The notes beneath the pieces were generated by a model. It saw nothing but the letters and a program-made list of their open reading frames with translations. It made no database searches and had not been told where the DNA came from. This document shows positions 20,504 through 28,883 of a stretch of DNA of 64,000 nt, piece by piece (position 1 is the stretch's first letter; each line of letters begins with the position of its first letter). The position numbers were made by a program, and so were the translations under genes. The stretch is from Pseudomonas sp. Irchel 3E20 (GTDB lineage: Bacteria > Pseudomonadota > Gammaproteobacteria > Pseudomonadales > Pseudomonadaceae), in contig NZ_FYEE01000006.1 in assembly GCF_900187645.1 (NCBI RefSeq), forward strand, positions 186,001 through 250,000, in the 5' to 3' direction.

Positions 20504-21322
20504 GGTAGAACTCCTCACACTGACGGCGGCAAAAATGGCCTCCACTTTACGGCACGCCGCCCAGCGCCGTTTAAGAACCGTTTGTATGGTGGCCAGCACA
20601 TTCGGGCATAAGCCGTTGGCAGTCACTCCTGGCAGCGGCGGCCTGAACTCCGCCGCCGTGGTGCTGGCCGGCGCTCAACAACAAGCCAGGTGAGGTAGCC
20701 ACAGCCCCTGCCAGGGTTTTTCGATAAAGGCGTGAGTGCTGAACAAGGCATTGTTTGCCGCCCCCAACATGGGCGCACCCGAGAGTTTTCGAGCAAGTTA
20801 CCGAACTCTGTCGCACCCTAAAGTTTCATTTCAACTCAATGAATTTTTATTTCTCTTCCTTACCGGCATACTCCACTCATCGGCGCTCGCACCCTTATTA
20901 AATCGGTATAACTTATCGAAGTTCACACTCTAGAACTTCGCAGGCACTACATATCTATATCGAGCAACATTAAATTCACCCAGCGCTTGTAACAACACGC
21001 CCTTATCCCCGTCTACAGCAGCGCTTACAACCTCCATTTCAACGCGGCTATATCGGCATAAAGTTCGCTAAGGGCCAGCGCTTAATGCCAATTCTAAGTA
21101 GGAGTTTTCTGAACAAATCTCTATTTACAAGTTCACTCCCGCGCGCCCTTGACACTGTAACAAGTAAGCACTTATCTGTTTAATACCGATCACCCCACAA
21201 CAACTTAAACTCCAACCGCACCCATATTGAACGCGCAACTTATGACGCCCCACGGATGTTCCTTTTCAACATCCAGGGCCGTTCAGAAACGGACTTCGCT
21301 GCACTGTTTCAAGGAGAACACC
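20504..21322. other. Long AT-rich intergenic region
   Basis: About 820 bases without a convincing gene, clearly more AT-rich than its surroundings from about 20810 to 21230. A 65-codon frame at 20736-20933 has no ribosome binding site or family features. Three copies of CAGCGCTT occur at 20981, 21019 and 21076. A TTGACA hexamer at 21149-21154 could be a -35 box for the downstream gene, with either TTATCT (17-base spacing) or TTTAAT (24-base spacing) as -10. Confidence 0.45.
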
Positions 21323-22084
21323 ATGACCCGTACCGCCCCCCAACCCGAGCTGGCTGCTCCCAGCCTGTCCTGTTCCCACAAGCACAACGTCAATGCGACC
21401 AACGCCGCCCACCTGCTCATCGATATCGCGCCCTACCCTGGCATGGATGAGGGTGACCTGATCGAGCTGTTCTGGGACGACTGCTATGTCACCTCCACCG
21501 TGCTGGCAGCCGCCGACATCGGCCAAACCATCAGCCTGCGGGTCCCCGAAAGCTTTATCCGCAACGGCACATCGTGCGTCCACTACCGCCTCATGCACGT
21601 GGGCCACGGCCCGCTGCTCTCGGCGGCGCGGCGGGTGCAGGTCAAGCTCGACTGCCCCGGGGGCCAGCCATCGCCCCTGTGCGGCGACGAGAATCAGAGC
21701 CTGGAACCCTTGGCCATCCCTGGCGCCATTCGCCGCCAGGGGGTGAACGCCAACCAGGTCAAACGCGGCGTGCCACTGACCATCGCGCCGTACCTGAACA
21801 TGGCCGCCGAGGATGAAATCACCCTGCGCTGGGGCGACGTGCGCCTGGACCTGCCCAAGGTGCGCGCCGACGAGGTGGGCAAGCCGATCAACATCTGGGT
21901 GCCGCCGGCCGTGATCCTGGAGGCCGGCGAAGACAACCAGTTGGAAATCACCTATTGCATCCTCGACCGCGCCGGCAACAACTCACGCTGGGCGCCGCCG
22001 CGCAAGCTGCGCATCGGCTGTGCCACCCCCTACCAGATCCCCGCCAGGCCCGCGCTGCAAGCCGCCGAAACCCGGCGCGGCTGA
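21323..22084 (+). CDS. Hypothetical protein with two tandem homologous domains
   Basis: 253 residues, no signal peptide and no family I can name. It has two similar units of about 95 residues. Unit 1 (about 20-125) has NATNAAHLLIDIAPYPGMDE, GDLIELFWDD, ISLRVPESFI and HYRLMHVGHG. Unit 2 (about 145-245) has NANQVKRGVPLTIAPYLNMA, DEITLRWGDV, INIWVPPAVI and TYCILDRAGN. Each looks like a beta-sandwich: IAPY-x-x-M, an acidic -WGD/-WDD strand, a -VP- strand, then a bulky hydrophobic strand. The ATG at 21323 follows AAGGAG. An upstream in-frame start at 21227 has no such site. A strong hairpin follows the stop. An adhesin or surface role is possible but not shown. Confidence 0.75.
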   Translation: MTRTAPQPELAAPSLSCSHKHNVNATNAAHLLIDIAPYPGMDEGDLIELFWDDCYVTSTVLAAADIGQTISLRVPESFIRNGTSCVHYRLMHVGHGPLLSAARRVQVKLDCPGGQPSPLCGDENQSLEPLAIPGAIRRQGVNANQVKRGVPLTIAPYLNMAAEDEITLRWGDVRLDLPKVRADEVGKPINIWVPPAVILEAGEDNQLEITYCILDRAGNNSRWAPPRKLRIGCATPYQIPARPALQAAETRRG

Positions 22085-22090
22085 CCCTCG

Positions 22091-22118
22091 CCCCTGTAGC
22101 CGCCAATGGCTACAGGGG
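22091..22118 (+). terminator. Stem-loop after the two-domain hypothetical gene
   Basis: A perfect 11-bp stem, CCCCTGTAGCC with GGCTACAGGGG, and a GCCAAT loop begin 6 bases after the stop codon. There is no T-run, so it may be a 3'-end stabiliser or a weak terminator rather than a classical one. Confidence 0.6.
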
Positions 22119-22161
22119 CGGGCCTGCCTTGCCCCGAAGCCTCGTTCTGACCTTCTATGCA

Positions 22162-22208
22162 TATTCCTAAAAGTTAGTTTATTAATTATTTATACGCGCT
22201 TAGGGTAT
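22162..22208 (+). promoter_or_regulatory. AT-rich sulfur-starvation element upstream of sfnB
   Basis: ATATTCCTAAAAGTTAGTTT is followed by an AT-rich stretch (ATTAATTATTTATACGC) and a TAGGGTATAT box that could be a -10. It shares ATTCnnAAAAGTTAnTT with the tau upstream region. It lies about 150-190 bases before the sfnB start. Confidence 0.55.
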
Positions 22209-22352
22209 ATGCACCGGACCACCGGACATTCTTGTTTTCGTTTTCGCCGCCCATCGGCGGCGTTCCATGAGATGTGAGGTAGGTATGGTCCGGAACACAA
22301 TTTCCCCAGTGCATAACGCCAGGGCATTGCGTGCAGCCAAGGAGCGGCGCTG

Positions 22353-23594
22353 ATGTCCACACTGGCCGATGCACCCCTGTCCAGCGACCTGGACATCGCC
22401 CCGCTGCTGCTGCCCGCCCAAGTGCTGCGCAACGACGCCCAAGCCCTGCTGGCGGCCCGCGAGCTGGCGCAAACCGCACGCCAACACGCTGCCCGGCGCG
22501 ACCAGCAGCGGCGCTTGCCGTGGTCGGAAATCGAACAGTTCACCCGCAGCGGCCTGGGCAGCATCTCGGTGCCGCGCCAGTACGGCGGCCCGCAGGTGTC
22601 GTTCGCGACCGTGGCCGAGGTGTTCGCGATTATCTCGGCGGCCGACCCGGCGCTGGGGCAGATCCCGCAGAACCACTTCGGCATCCTCCACGTGCTGATC
22701 GACAGCGCCACCGAGGCGCAGAAAAAACAGCTGTTCAAAAGCATCCTCGACGGCTGGCGCATCGGCAACGCGGGCCCCGAACGCGGCACCCAAAACACCC
22801 TGACCCTCAAGGCCCGCCTCACCGCCCAGGGCGATAGCCTGCTGCTCAACGGCCAGAAGTTCTACTCCACCGGCGCCCTCTTCGCCCATTGGGTGGCGGT
22901 CAAGGCGCTCAACGATGACGGCAAGCAGGTCATGGCGTTCGTACGCCGGGGCACGCCGGGGCTGCGTATCGTCGATGACTGGTCAGGCTTTGGCCAGCGC
23001 ACCACCGCCAGCGGCACCGTGCTGCTCAACAACGTGCCGGTGGATGCCGAGTTGGTCATCGATAACTGGCGCCTGAGCGAAACCCCCACGACCCAGGGCG
23101 CGGTCTCGCAATTGATCCAAGCCGCCATCGACCTGGGCATCGCCCGCGAAGCCATCGACGACAGCATCCGCTTCGTGCGGGAAAAGGCGCGGCCATGGAT
23201 CGACGCCAACGTCGAGCGCGCCAGCGACGACCTCTACGTGATTGCCGACATCGGCAAACTGAAAATCGAATTGCACGCCGCCGAGGCGCTGCTGCGCAAG
23301 GCCGGCCAGGTGCTAGACGAAGTCAACGCGGCGCCGGTAACCGTCGCGTCGGCCGCCCGCGCGTCCATCGCGGTGGCCGAAGCCAAGGTGCTGACCACCG
23401 AACTGGCGCTACTGGCCAGTGAAAAGCTCTTCGAGCTGTCGGGCAGCCGCGCCACCCTCGCCGAATTCAACCTCGACCGCCACTGGCGCAACGCCCGGGT
23501 GCACACCCTGCACGACCCGGTGCGCTGGAAGTACCACGCCATCGGCGCCTATCGCCTCAATGGCAGCGTGCCGGCCAGGCATTCCTGGATCTGA
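22353..23594 (+). CDS. sfnB: SfnB family sulfur-acquisition oxidoreductase
   Basis: Acyl-CoA-dehydrogenase-fold flavoprotein of 413 residues. SfnB-type proteins are expressed in sulfur starvation and take part in using dimethyl sulfone and other organosulfur compounds in Pseudomonas. The N-terminal helical domain leads to IPQNHFGILHVLI, the flavin region FYSTGALFAHWVAVKA, and DDWSGFGQRTTASGTV. It ends with the shared family motif HWRNARVHTLHDPVRWKYHA. The ATG at 22353 follows AAGGAG. It heads a probable six-gene operon and is about 40 percent similar by eye to the next gene. The exact substrate is not known. Confidence 0.85.
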   Translation: MSTLADAPLSSDLDIAPLLLPAQVLRNDAQALLAARELAQTARQHAARRDQQRRLPWSEIEQFTRSGLGSISVPRQYGGPQVSFATVAEVFAIISAADPALGQIPQNHFGILHVLIDSATEAQKKQLFKSILDGWRIGNAGPERGTQNTLTLKARLTAQGDSLLLNGQKFYSTGALFAHWVAVKALNDDGKQVMAFVRRGTPGLRIVDDWSGFGQRTTASGTVLLNNVPVDAELVIDNWRLSETPTTQGAVSQLIQAAIDLGIAREAIDDSIRFVREKARPWIDANVERASDDLYVIADIGKLKIELHAAEALLRKAGQVLDEVNAAPVTVASAARASIAVAEAKVLTTELALLASEKLFELSGSRATLAEFNLDRHWRNARVHTLHDPVRWKYHAIGAYRLNGSVPARHSWI

Positions 23595-23632
23595 CGCCCC
23601 GCAGACTTTTGACCAGATCTCTGGAGAAACAC

Positions 23633-24826
23633 ATGACCTATTCCCCCCACGTCGCGGCGATTACCAGCGACGAGCAAGCCCTGATCGTCGCCAGCGACCT
23701 GGCCGAAGACTTCAAACGCGACAGCGCCCTGCGCGACCGCGAGCGCCGCTTGCCCCACGCCGAGCTGGAAGTGTTTTCCCGCTCCGGGCTGTGGGGCATC
23801 ACGGTGCCCAAGGCTTACGGCGGCGCAGACGTGTCCCACGTCACCCTGGCCAAGGTCATCGCGCTGATCGCCCAGGCCGATGGCTCCCTGGGGCAGATCC
23901 CGCAGAACCACTTCTACGCCCTCGAAGTGCTGCGGGTGAACGGCACCCCCGCCCAGCAACAACGCCTCTACACCGAGGTGCTGGCCGGGCGGCGCTTTGG
24001 CAATGCCTTGGCCGAACTGGGCACCAAGAACGCCCACGAACGCACCACCCAACTGCGCCGCGACGGCGCCGGTTATCGCATCGATGGCCGTAAGTTCTAC
24101 GCCACCGGGGCCATCTATGCCCAGCGCATCCCCACCTCGGTGGTGGACGAACACGGCGTGCAGCAATTGGCCTTCGTCCCCGCTGACAGCCGCGGGCTCA
24201 CCGTCATCGACGACTGGAGCGGCTTCGGCCAGCGCACCACCGGCAGCGGTTCGGTGGTGTTCGACAACGTCTACGTCGCCGCCGAGGACGTGATCCCGTT
24301 CCAGAGTGCCTTCGAGCGCCCCACGCCGGTGGGCCCGCTGGCGCAGCTTCTGCACGCCGCCATCGACACCGGCATCGCCCGCGCCGCGTTTGAAGATGCC
24401 CTGCATTTTGTGCGCACCAAGACCCGGCCGTGGATCGACGCCCTCAGCGACAAGGCCAGCGACGACCCCCTGACCCTGAAAAGCTTCGGCCACCTCAGCG
24501 CCCGCCTGCACGCCGCCGAAGCCCTGCTGGAGCGCGCCGGGGAATTCCTCGACCGCGCCCACGCCCAAGCCGACACGCAAACCGTGGCCGCCGCGTCCAT
24601 CGCCGTCGCCGAGGCCCGGGCCATCAGCACCGAAGTGTCCCTGGCGGCGGGCAGCACCTTGTTCGAGCTGGCCGGCAGCCAAGCCACCCTGGCCGAACAT
24701 GGCCTGGACCGCCACTGGCGCAACGCCCGCGTGCATACCCTGCATGACCCGGTGCGCTGGAAGTACCACGCCGTGGGCAACTACTACCTCAACGACGCAA
24801 ACCCGCCACTGCGGGGGACGATCTGA
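23633..24826 (+). CDS. Second SfnB-like acyl-CoA dehydrogenase family protein
   Basis: Paralogue of the preceding gene, 397 residues, with the same landmarks: LGQIPQNHFYALEVL, FYATGAIYAQRIPTS, DDWSGFGQRTTGSGSV and HWRNARVHTLHDPVRWKYHA. The ATG at 23633 follows GGAGA; the frame extends eight codons upstream without a better site. It lies 38 bases after sfnB and its stop overlaps the monooxygenase start (TGATG). A tandem pair of SfnB-type flavoproteins next to an LLM monooxygenase suggests successive desulfurisation steps. A role in reduced flavin or thioether oxidation is inference. Confidence 0.82.
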   Translation: MTYSPHVAAITSDEQALIVASDLAEDFKRDSALRDRERRLPHAELEVFSRSGLWGITVPKAYGGADVSHVTLAKVIALIAQADGSLGQIPQNHFYALEVLRVNGTPAQQQRLYTEVLAGRRFGNALAELGTKNAHERTTQLRRDGAGYRIDGRKFYATGAIYAQRIPTSVVDEHGVQQLAFVPADSRGLTVIDDWSGFGQRTTGSGSVVFDNVYVAAEDVIPFQSAFERPTPVGPLAQLLHAAIDTGIARAAFEDALHFVRTKTRPWIDALSDKASDDPLTLKSFGHLSARLHAAEALLERAGEFLDRAHAQADTQTVAAASIAVAEARAISTEVSLAAGSTLFELAGSQATLAEHGLDRHWRNARVHTLHDPVRWKYHAVGNYYLNDANPPLRGTI

Positions 24827-26187
24827 TGAGCCAGGGCGCGAAGAAAAAAATCCTCCTCAATGCCTTCAACATGAACTGCATCGGGCACATCAACCACGGC
24901 TTGTGGACCCACCCGCAAGACACCTCGACCCACTACAACACACTCGAGTATTGGACCGAACTGGCCCAATTGCTGGAGCGCGGCCTGTTCGATGGTTTGT
25001 TCCTCGCCGACATCGTCGGGGTGTACGACGTCTACCAGCACTCGGTGGCCGTGCCCCTCAAGGAGGCCATCCAGTTGCCGGTCAACGACCCGTTGCTGCT
25101 GGTCTCGGCCATGGCCGCCGTAACCCGACACCTGGGGTTCGGCCTGACCGCCAACCTCACCTATGAGCCGCCGTATCTGTTCGCCCGGCGCATGTCCAGC
25201 CTCGACCACCTGAGCCGTGGCCGGGTGGGCTGGAACATCGTCACCGGCTACCTCGACAGCGCCGCCAAAGCCATGGGCCTGAGCGAGCAGGTCGAACATG
25301 ACCGGCGCTACGACCAGGCCGACGAGTACCTGCAAGTGCTCTACAAACTCTGGGAAGGCAGTTGGGAGGACGACGCGGTCATCAACGATTCGGTGCAGCG
25401 CATCTACGCCCGCCCGGACAAGGTGCACAAGGTTGAGCACCACGGCGAGTTCTACCAGGTCGAGGGCTATCACCTCTGCGAGCCGTCGCCGCAGCGCACA
25501 CCGGTGCTGTTCCAGGCCGGCAGTTCCGAGCGCGGTTTGCAGTTCGCCGGGCAGCACGCCGAATGCGTGTTCATCAGCGGCCAGAACAAGGCCGCGACCC
25601 GGGCCCAGGTGGACAAGGTACGCGCCAGCGCCGTCGCGGCCGGGCGTAACCCGAACGACATCAAGGTGTTCATGGGCCTGAACGTGATTGTCGGCGCCAC
25701 CGAACAAGAGGCCCTGGCCAAGCAGGCCGAGTACCGCCACTACGCCAGCGCCGAGGCGGGGGTGGCGCATTTTTCCAGCTCCACCGGCATCGACTTTGCC
25801 CAATACGCACTGGACGAACCGATCCAGCACGTCAAGGGCAACGCCATCCAATCGGCGACCAAGATCCTGCAAAACAACGACTGGACCCGGCGCAAATTGC
25901 TCGACCAGCACGCCTTGGGCGGGCGCTACATCACCCTGGTGGGCAGCGCCGAGCAAGTGGCCGATGAACTGGAATCCTGGATCGGCGAAACCGGCCTGGA
26001 CGGCTTCAACCTGACCCGCATCGTCACCCCGCAAAGCTATGTCGATTTCATCGACCTGGTGATCCCCGAACTGCAACGGCGCGGCTCGTACAAAACCGCC
26101 TACGACAGCGGCACCCTGCGGGAAAAACTGTTCCACGAACACCCGCGCCTGCCCCAGCGGCACACCGGCGCCCAGTACCGCCACTGA
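24826..26187 (+). CDS. LLM class FMN-dependent monooxygenase (NtaA/SnaA/DszA family)
   Basis: 453-residue two-component flavin monooxygenase; a partner flavin reductase supplies FMNH2. Family features are the N-terminal ILLNAFNMNCIGHINHGLW, GLFDGLFLADIVGVYDVY, LSRGRVGWNIVTGYLDSAA (the classical GWN(I/V)VT segment) and PVLFQAGSSERGLQFAGQHA. Relatives desulfurise dibenzothiophene sulfone and dimethyl sulfide or oxidise aminocarboxylates. The position between SfnB paralogues and a Met-type importer suggests an organosulfur substrate. No flavin reductase is encoded in the cluster. Confidence 0.83.
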   Translation: MSQGAKKKILLNAFNMNCIGHINHGLWTHPQDTSTHYNTLEYWTELAQLLERGLFDGLFLADIVGVYDVYQHSVAVPLKEAIQLPVNDPLLLVSAMAAVTRHLGFGLTANLTYEPPYLFARRMSSLDHLSRGRVGWNIVTGYLDSAAKAMGLSEQVEHDRRYDQADEYLQVLYKLWEGSWEDDAVINDSVQRIYARPDKVHKVEHHGEFYQVEGYHLCEPSPQRTPVLFQAGSSERGLQFAGQHAECVFISGQNKAATRAQVDKVRASAVAAGRNPNDIKVFMGLNVIVGATEQEALAKQAEYRHYASAEAGVAHFSSSTGIDFAQYALDEPIQHVKGNAIQSATKILQNNDWTRRKLLDQHALGGRYITLVGSAEQVADELESWIGETGLDGFNLTRIVTPQSYVDFIDLVIPELQRRGSYKTAYDSGTLREKLFHEHPRLPQRHTGAQYRH

Positions 26188-26267
26188 TTTTTTATGCCAG
26201 TGAACACCCCCTCCCACAGGGAGATGGATGCCAGATACCACCCACCTTTATTGACTGGAAACCGACC

Positions 26268-27077
26268 ATGAATAACCAACGCCTCAGCCACCCAGTCAAA
26301 GCACTGGCCCTCGCCTTCGGGCTCTTGAGTTCGACCGTTTTCGCCGCCGAGGCGCCGCTCAAGGTCGGCACCACCGCGGCGTTCGCCATCCCCCTGGAGG
26401 CCGCCGTGCAAGAGGCCGGCAAGCAGGGCCTGAAGGTCGAACTGGTGGAGTTCAGCGACTGGATCGCGCCCAACGTCAGCCTCGCGGCGGGGGATATCGA
26501 CGTGAACTACTTCCAGCACATCCCCTTTCTGGAAAACGCCAAAGCCGCCGCCGGTTTCGACCTGGTGCCGTTCAAGCCCGGGATCATCAACAACGTTGGC
26601 CTGTACTCGAAAAAGTACAAAAGCTTCGCCGAACTGCCCCAGGGCGCCAGCGTGGCCATCGCCAACGACCCGATCAACAGCGGCCGCGGCCTGCAATTGC
26701 TGGCCAAGGCCGGGCTTATCAGCCTCAAACCGGGCGTGGGCTACAAGGCCACCGAAGACGACATCATCGCCAACCCCAAGGGCATCAAGCTCCTGCAAGT
26801 CGAAGCGGTACAACTGGTGCGCGCCTATGACGACGCCGACCTGGTGCAGGGCTACCCGGCCTATATCCGCCTGGCGAACACCTTCGATGCCGGCTCCGCC
26901 CTGCTGTTCGACGGCCTCGACCACAAGGAATACGTGATCCAGTTCGTCATCCAGCCCGAGAAAAAAGACGACCCGCGCCTGATTAAGTTCGTCGACATCT
27001 ACCAGCACTCGCCGGCAGTGCGCGCCGCCCTGGATAAAGCCCACGGCACGCTCTACCAAGCCGGCTGGGAAGGCTGA
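26268..27077 (+). CDS. MetQ/NlpA family ABC transporter substrate-binding protein
   Basis: Periplasmic receptor of 269 residues. Residues 1-26 form a signal peptide ending in TVFAAEA; no lipobox cysteine is present, unlike classical lipoprotein MetQ. The family core is seen in [33 protein letters not shown] and [20 protein letters not shown]. It precedes the ATPase by 2 bases. MetQ relatives bind methionine or other sulfur compounds; the surrounding desulfurisation genes suggest an organosulfur ligand rather than simple methionine. An 80-base gap with a degenerate REP-like CCTCCCACAGG separates it from the monooxygenase. Confidence 0.85.
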   Translation: MNNQRLSHPVKALALAFGLLSSTVFAAEAPLKVGTTAAFAIPLEAAVQEAGKQGLKVELVEFSDWIAPNVSLAAGDIDVNYFQHIPFLENAKAAAGFDLVPFKPGIINNVGLYSKKYKSFAELPQGASVAIANDPINSGRGLQLLAKAGLISLKPGVGYKATEDDIIANPKGIKLLQVEAVQLVRAYDDADLVQGYPAYIRLANTFDAGSALLFDGLDHKEYVIQFVIQPEKKDDPRLIKFVDIYQHSPAVRAALDKAHGTLYQAGWEG

Positions 27078-27079
27078 CC

Positions 27080-28201
27080 ATGGGTGCCACCACCGCCCTG
27101 CGGCGCACGGCCCCGGCCACGCCCCACACCGCCAGCCCCAGCGAGCTGCACCCGCAACTCAACCACGCCCATGTGCGCTTTGTCGGCCTGGGCAAGACTT
27201 ACCCCGGCCAGCACGGCCCGGTGGCGGCCCTGCACGGTATCGACCTGGCGATCCAGCGCGGCGAAGTGTTCGGCATCATCGGCCGCAGCGGCGCGGGCAA
27301 GTCGTCGCTGATCCGCACCATCAATCGCCTGGAACAACCCAGCAGCGGCCGGGTGCTGATCGACCAGGTGGACATCGGCGAGTTCGACGAAGACCAACTC
27401 GTGGCCCTGCGCCGGCGCATCGGCATGATCTTCCAGCACTTCAACCTGATGTCGGCCAAGACCGTGTGGCAGAACGTCGAGCTGGCGCTCAAAGTCGCAG
27501 GCGTGGCCAAGGCCCAGCGCCAGCACAAGGTGCGCGAGTTGCTGGAGCTGGTGGGCCTGCACGACAAACACCAGGCCTACCCGGCGCAGTTGTCCGGCGG
27601 GCAAAAGCAACGGGTGGGCATCGCCCGCGCGCTGGTCCACGACCCCGAGATTCTCCTGTGCGACGAAGCGACCTCGGCCCTGGACCCGGAAACCACCCAG
27701 TCGATCCTCGGCCTGCTGCGCCAGATCAACCAGCGCCTGGGCCTGACCATCGTGCTGATTACCCACGAGATGGCGGTGATCCGCGAGGTTTGCGACCGCG
27801 TGGTGGTGCTCGAACACGGCCGCATCGTCGAGCAAGGGCCGGTGTGGGAAGTGTTCGGCGACCCGCAACACGAGGTCAGCCAAACCCTGCTGGCGCCGCT
27901 GCAACATGCCTTGCCGGCCGAGCTGCAAACCCGCCTGCACACGGCGCCGCCATCCTCGGACGCGGCCGTGGTGCTGCGTTTGCAGTTCACCGGCGCCAGC
28001 GACGAACCCGACCTGGCGGCGTTGTTCAGCGCCCTTGGCGGGCGGGTGCGCCTGTTGCAGGGCGGCGTCGAACGTATCCAGGGCCACGCCCTGGGCCAAC
28101 TGCTGCTGGCGGTCAGCGGCTCGTCCCTGGGCGCCGCAGAACTGCGCCAACGCGCCCGCCAGTGGGCGCCCCGCACGGAGGTACTGGGTTATGTGGTTTG
28201 A
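27080..28201 (+). CDS. MetN-type ABC transporter ATP-binding protein
   Basis: Cytoplasmic ATPase of 373 residues. Walker A is GRSGAGKSS, the signature is [20 protein letters not shown], and Walker B is [18 protein letters not shown]-terminal NIL-type regulatory domain follows from about residue 290 ([20 protein letters not shown]), where methionine inhibits transport in characterised MetN proteins. About 28 extra N-terminal residues ([18 protein letters not shown]) precede the domain and are not seen in typical MetN. It overlaps the permease gene by 11 bases. Confidence 0.88.
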   Translation: MGATTALRRTAPATPHTASPSELHPQLNHAHVRFVGLGKTYPGQHGPVAALHGIDLAIQRGEVFGIIGRSGAGKSSLIRTINRLEQPSSGRVLIDQVDIGEFDEDQLVALRRRIGMIFQHFNLMSAKTVWQNVELALKVAGVAKAQRQHKVRELLELVGLHDKHQAYPAQLSGGQKQRVGIARALVHDPEILLCDEATSALDPETTQSILGLLRQINQRLGLTIVLITHEMAVIREVCDRVVVLEHGRIVEQGPVWEVFGDPQHEVSQTLLAPLQHALPAELQTRLHTAPPSSDAAVVLRLQFTGASDEPDLAALFSALGGRVRLLQGGVERIQGHALGQLLLAVSGSSLGAAELRQRARQWAPRTEVLGYVV

Positions 28202-28835
28202 TCGGTTGCTACAAGGTTTTATCGACACCTTTTTGATGGTCGGCGTGTCGTCGCTGATCGCCTTGCTGGCGGGTATTCCACTGGCAGTGATTCTGGTCAC
28301 CAGCAGCCCCGGCGGGATCTTCCAGGCGCCCGCGCTGAACCGGGTGCTGGGAGCGTTCGTCAACCTGTTCCGCTCCATCCCGTTCCTGATCCTGATGGTG
28401 GCGCTGATCCCCTTCACCCGCCTGATCGTCGGCACCACCTACGGCGTGTGGGCCGCCGTGGTGCCGCTGACCATCGCCGCCACACCGTTCTTCGCGCGCA
28501 TCGCCGAAGTCAGCCTGCGCGAGGTGGACCACGGCCTGATCGAAGCGGCCCAGGCCATGGGCTGCCGGCGCTGGCATATCGTCTGGCACGTGCTGCTGCC
28601 CGAAGCCCTACCCGGCATCGTCGGCGGCTTCACCATCACCCTGGTGACCATGATTAACTCCTCGGCCATGGCCGGTGCCATCGGCGCCGGCGGCCTGGGC
28701 GACATCGCCTACCGCTACGGCTACCAGCGCTTCGACAGCCAGATCATGCTCACCGTGATCGTGCTGCTGGTACTGCTGGTGGCGGCGATCCAACTGGGCG
28801 GGGATCGCCTGGCGCGGGGGTTGAATAAGCGTTGA
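28191..28835 (+). CDS. MetI-type ABC transporter permease
   Basis: Inner-membrane permease of 214 residues with five hydrophobic helices. The segment [19 protein letters not shown] (with FVN before it) and the coupling motif [20 protein letters not shown] are typical of MetI. The ATG at 28191 overlaps the ATPase stop by 11 bases and has a CGGAGG site. It ends the sfn/met operon and a strong hairpin follows. With the MetQ- and MetN-like partners it completes a three-part importer. Confidence 0.9.
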   Translation: MWFDRLLQGFIDTFLMVGVSSLIALLAGIPLAVILVTSSPGGIFQAPALNRVLGAFVNLFRSIPFLILMVALIPFTRLIVGTTYGVWAAVVPLTIAATPFFARIAEVSLREVDHGLIEAAQAMGCRRWHIVWHVLLPEALPGIVGGFTITLVTMINSSAMAGAIGAGGLGDIAYRYGYQRFDSQIMLTVIVLLVLLVAAIQLGGDRLARGLNKR

Positions 28836-28847
28836 GACAGTAGCCAA

Positions 28848-28873
28848 GCGCAATCGTGACGGCACGATTGCGC
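28848..28873. terminator. Hairpin between convergent metI-type gene and the RHS gene
   Basis: A perfect 11-bp stem, GCGCAATCGTG with CACGATTGCGC, and an ACGG loop. It fills most of the 48-base gap between the two convergent genes and can act on both strands, although T-runs are absent. Confidence 0.75.
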
Positions 28874-28883
28874 GATCAAGGCG

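Noticed and set aside
20736..20933. A 65-codon frame in the AT-rich region after epsC
   Set aside because: No ribosome binding site, no family resemblance, and composition is like the surrounding non-coding sequence.
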